Shown in pieces: positions 60,786 to 64,000 of a stretch of 64,000 nucleotides of DNA. Position numbers and translations under genes: made by a program. The DNA comes from Cheiracanthium punctorium (taxonomy: Eukaryota > Arthropoda > Arachnida > Araneae > Cheiracanthiidae): assembly GCA_038373885.1 (NCBI GenBank), contig JAWZYV010012524.1, positions 96,161 through 160,160 on the forward strand, written 5' to 3'. Numbering within the stretch: the stretch's first letter is position 1; every line of letters starts with the position of its first letter. The notes below the pieces were generated by a model that searched no databases, was not told the origin of the DNA, and saw only the letters and a list, made by a program, of their open reading frames with translations.

Positions 60786-61104
60786 AAAAAGTAATGAAAA
60801 ACAACCAATCAAATACAACATGCTTTTCTAAGTGAGCAATAATATAGTTTTATCTATGGTCATAAAACAAATTAGGGGCCTTTTATGAACACCAACAGGA
60901 AAAATATGGTACAACATTAAAGTTGAAGCTATTTTTATATTTTAATTATTTTGTAATAAAAGCTTTCTTTTAGACTGAAATTGTTCTCTTTTGAAATAAA
61001 AATTTAAATTTAAATACAAAAAAAGTGTTATACTATAAAAAAATCTTAAAACCCAAAAATACCCACCCAGGTTGGGTTTTTAAAAAAAAAAAGCCCGGGT
61101 TTTT
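59851..61104. other. gene-free intergenic stretch
   Basis: Contains a long poly-A run at about 60750-60782 and a 'ggggggctcccccgac' patch near 60160. No gene recognised. Confidence 0.45.
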
Positions 61105-61740
61105 TAAAACCCTGACATCTATACAAACATTCATAACTTGCATATCTCAAAAATGATTAGTAGTCAAATTCTATACTTAGGACTGCTGTAACATTTAGTT
61201 GTTTGCCTGCCTTGTAGGCTTCAATCAACTGGATAGTTTATTTACAGGATCTCCCAAAAGAATTTCAATACATTAAGGTCTATGGGCATCTTCACTATAT
61301 TAAGTCTATGGTCAATGCTTGTTGTTAGAACCATGCCCAACTACTCACCAACTGTCAGCAACCTCTGCATGTTTTGCCAAAATACCACCGAAAGTAATTC
61401 TGTATTTTGTAAATACTTTTAACTGTTGAATTTCAGATTTCATACTTTAAAAAATCGTAACAGCTAATTGTGCATCTCTTTTGATGGCAATCGAGTGGGT
61501 AATTTATTCACAGGGTCACCCAAAACTTTTAATACATAAAGGTCTAGGGATACCTTCAATTCATTAAAAGTCTGGTAAATCACTATTTTGGCTATGATCA
61601 AAATCTGTCTCAAGCTTGGCAGCTTTTGGCAAAGTATTGCCAACTTAACTGCCAAGAATAGTCTTTCAAACTGAACCTAGCTTGGTGATCTCAAATATTT
61701 GGTTAGAAATCACAAAATGTTAATATTATTGCAGTGTTGT
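61105..61740 (-). repeat. inverted relative of the 46283-47884 internal repeats
   Basis: Read on the minus strand, 'ccttaatgtattgaaattct', 'ctgtaaataaactatccag' and 'atgttacagcagtcctaagt' follow in the same order as the units at 47030-47150. A second unit follows with 'ccaagcttgagacagatttt', like 46480. No element ends found. Confidence 0.75.
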
Positions 61741-61939
61741 ATCTCAAATAAAGTAAGTTTAGATGAAGTGCGTTGAATACTTTAATTTGTTGAATAAAAT
61801 GTTTTTCTGGTGAATAACAAATAACATTTTTTAAAAATGATATCCAGTGATGAGATCACAAATATTAAAAAGAGGAAAACTGCAAGCTTGAATTTAACCA
61901 TTAAAAAATCCTGTGGCTTGCTACACAATTTTTACTAGT

Positions 61940-62211
61940 CAGGGGTCTATGCAGACTAAAATTGGGTTCCTTTACAAAATTACAATTGATTAAAATGGCC
62001 TCTTCCCCAATTGCAATCGATTAACAGCTCCATCACAAAAATAGAATCTATTAAAACAGCCCTTCATTGACACTTTGCCCTAAATTTTAATCTGTTTTAT
62101 CAATTATTTTAACAAAAGGGCGACTTACTAAAAATTGATATGAAAATTCACAAAAATAAACAGTTTTCACAAAAATGGGACCCTGGAAAAAAATTCCTGA
62201 ATCAACCCCTG
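61940..62211. mobile_element. CAGGGG-ended MITE (272 bp), 5-bp TSD
   Basis: CTAGT at 61935-61939 and 62212-62216. Ends CAGGGGTCTATGCAG and mirrored CAGGGGTTGATTCAGG. Internal direct repeats of 'acaaaattacaattgattaa' type (three copies). No coding capacity. Confidence 0.75.
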
Positions 62212-62553
62212 CTAGTAAATTTCAACCTCAAAACAAATCAATTACTTTTATCCTCACTGCAGCAAATTCAGAATACTGAAAATAAGACTTTTTCATAAAA
62301 ATCTGAATTCTGAAGACTCGTTTTAATTACAACACTTTGCATAAAGAAGTAAAAATTAGGTAATAAAGGCACACACTCATAACTTGTTTCCAATAGAACT
62401 TTATTAAAAATAAGAAGAGTATTAACACACTATAATAAACTAAATTCCCATGGAGTTTATTCTAAAGCAGCAAGAAGTCTCAATATGATGGGAATGTTTA
62501 GAGCTTGACCAAAGCAGCAGGTTTCATTTTTATTTAGTGTAGTGTGTCCTCAC

Positions 62554-62820
62554 TTTAGAGTAGCACAGGTGTACCATACTCCTCGGGATGTATGGCTGTG
62601 GAACAGACTTTCACATCAATTAACTAGTTCATTATAAAACGCTGTCCTCGACAGTAACACAGGTGCACCAAATTCCCTCGGAGTGCACAGCTGTAGAACA
62701 GACTTTCACATCAATGGACTAGTTCATGTATAAATCACTGTACCGGACAGTAGCACAGGTGTACCATACTCCTCGGGATGTATGGCTGTGGAACAGACTT
62801 TCGCATACCAGTTGGATATG
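62554..62820. repeat. minisatellite, about 95-bp unit, 2.7 copies
   Basis: 'Agtagcacaggtgtaccata', 'cctcgggatgtatggctgtg' and 'gaacagactttcacatcaat' recur starting at about 62560, 62654 and 62750. Copies 1 and 3 are closer to each other than to copy 2. Confidence 0.9.
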
Positions 62821-62984
62821 GAACTGCATTTTATTTTGCAGTAGAAGCAAGATTAGCATTTGTTCAGTGTGTGGGAGGGGGGGGGGTCAAGGTTTTTTTC
62901 ACTGTACAGTGGCAGCGATACACTAAACCCCTTGAACCAGCATATTTCTATTTACTGATTGTTTATGTCTATGATACTCAACTG

Positions 62985-63224
62985 CATTTCTTCAGAGGTA
63001 GAGAAGAAACTTCCACACTTCATCTGCAGCCAAAAATGAGACTTAACTGCTTCTTCAGAGATAAAGAAGGAAGTCCCCTACTTCATCTGCAGCCAAAAAT
63101 GAGACATAACTGCATTCCTTCAGAGATAAAGAAGAAAGTCCCCTACTTCATCTGCAGAAAAAAATGAGACGTAACTGCATTCCTTCAGAGATAAAGAAGA
63201 AAGTCCCCTACTTCATCTGCATTC
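62985..63224. repeat. minisatellite, 63-65-bp unit, 4 copies
   Basis: 'Ttcagagataaagaagaaag', 'tcccctacttcatctgcag' and 'aaaaatgagacataactgca' repeat from 62991, 63054, 63119 and 63184. The 129-residue frame over this area is caused by the repeats and is not a gene. Confidence 0.92.
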
Positions 63225-64000
63225 ATCTTGTTCATGAGGGTAGAGTTCCACTGAATTTTCAAACTGGCTGACATCTTCCTATTAATACAAAAGTTCAATA
63301 AGAAAAAATGTGTAAATTCAATGTGTACTAAAGGTCATTATAAATCTAAATAATTCAGTAATGAATGTGTAACTCTTACAAAAAAGACAAAGATCACATG
63401 ATTTCACAGACAAAAAAAGATGACAAAGTTTAATTTAGTAATTTTCACAAAAGCAATTATAAGGAAGAGAGAAACCTATAAGAGGCGTGTTATGTTTACT
63501 TCTTGTTTGCTTTTGCAAACATTTTTAGTAATGCATAATATTCTTTGTTTCAACATTGTTTTAATTATTTTGTATTTTCAATAATATCTGAACCTGTCCT
63601 GTTTAATGAAAGTTTTTTTTATGGTGAAAATAAAGGTTAAAAAATAATTTTGCATTTAAAAAAAGGTCCAATTTTTATTCTTATGGTATCTGATGTTTCA
63701 ATTAAAAAAAAAAAAAACTGCATTTCTCAAGGATAGAAAAGATTGAAATTAGCATGTGAGGAACATACTTCAAGCAGATTTCAATCGGTTGTAATCGACT
63801 GCTGAAATAGCATCCTTACAAAATTTACAGAAATAGTACATGATAAAATTGAGTTGTCAAATTCTTTTAATATTTGATTTCATTAAGCTATTTTACTAAA
63901 TTAACATTCATTTTCATTACCTTTTTAAAAATTGTTAGTAATCCTAATCCATATCATTTCTTGTAATCGAAAAAAGTCTGCAGTCTGAGAAGCATAAAAT
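63225..64000. other. gene-free stretch at window end
   Basis: AT-rich sequence. No exon, RNA gene or element recognised. Confidence 0.45.

Noticed and set aside
62778..63167. 129-residue open frame
   Set aside because: It spans the end of one minisatellite and the start of another; its protein repeats follow the 65-bp DNA unit. No start context, splice site or homology.

Overview
This is an AT-rich, intron-rich animal nuclear window. It is most likely an arthropod: the SHMT and MTH1 proteins look metazoan and insect/chelicerate-like, but species and class cannot be fixed by eye. Gene content is low and transposon content is very high. There are no bacterial-type operons, and most open reading frames outside the exons below are fortuitous.

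Genes. (1) 6407-6556 (+) is the last coding exon of an unidentified gene with a highly acidic C-terminus. (2) 32837 down to 10390 (-) is a complete serine hydroxymethyltransferase gene: seven coding exons joining in frame into 461 residues from the internal ATG, with a polyadenylation signal just downstream. (3) 34949-44482 (+) is a complete MTH1/NUDT1-type Nudix hydrolase: three exons, 154 residues, with the first intron apparently using a GC donor. SHMT and MTH1 are divergent, about 2.1 kb apart. SHMT and the gene ending at 6556 are convergent. SHMT feeds one-carbon units to thymidylate and purine synthesis and MTH1 removes oxidised purine nucleotides, so both act on nucleotide-pool supply or quality; any link through the shared upstream region is inference.

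Transposons. Most of the rest consists of DNA transposons, mainly non-autonomous, recognised from terminal inverted repeats (TIRs) and target-site duplications (TSDs). There are at least ten hAT-like elements with exact or near-exact 8-bp TSDs, a CAGGG-ended group with 5-6 bp TSDs, Tc1/mariner and pogo/Tigger elements at TA, and one piggyBac-like element at TTAA. Protein remnants include a full-length Tc1 transposase with four in-frame stops, pogo/Tigger C-termini (one with a PCNA-binding-like motif inside a nearly perfect 454-bp tandem duplication), a non-LTR RNase H domain and the start of a Copia gag next to a probable LTR.

Layout. 1-6.4 kb: repeats and the intron of gene 1. 7.2-9.7 kb: hAT with a nested mariner MITE. 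10.4-32.8 kb: SHMT, whose 10-kb intron carries two large elements, one holding copy A of an unclassified 3.2-kb family. 34.9-44.5 kb: MTH1, with its introns full of MITEs. 44.5-64 kb: gene-free transposon graveyard, including a nest of five insertion layers at 48.9-59.1 kb that contains inverted copy B of the 3.2-kb family. Minisatellites lie near 62.6-63.2 kb.
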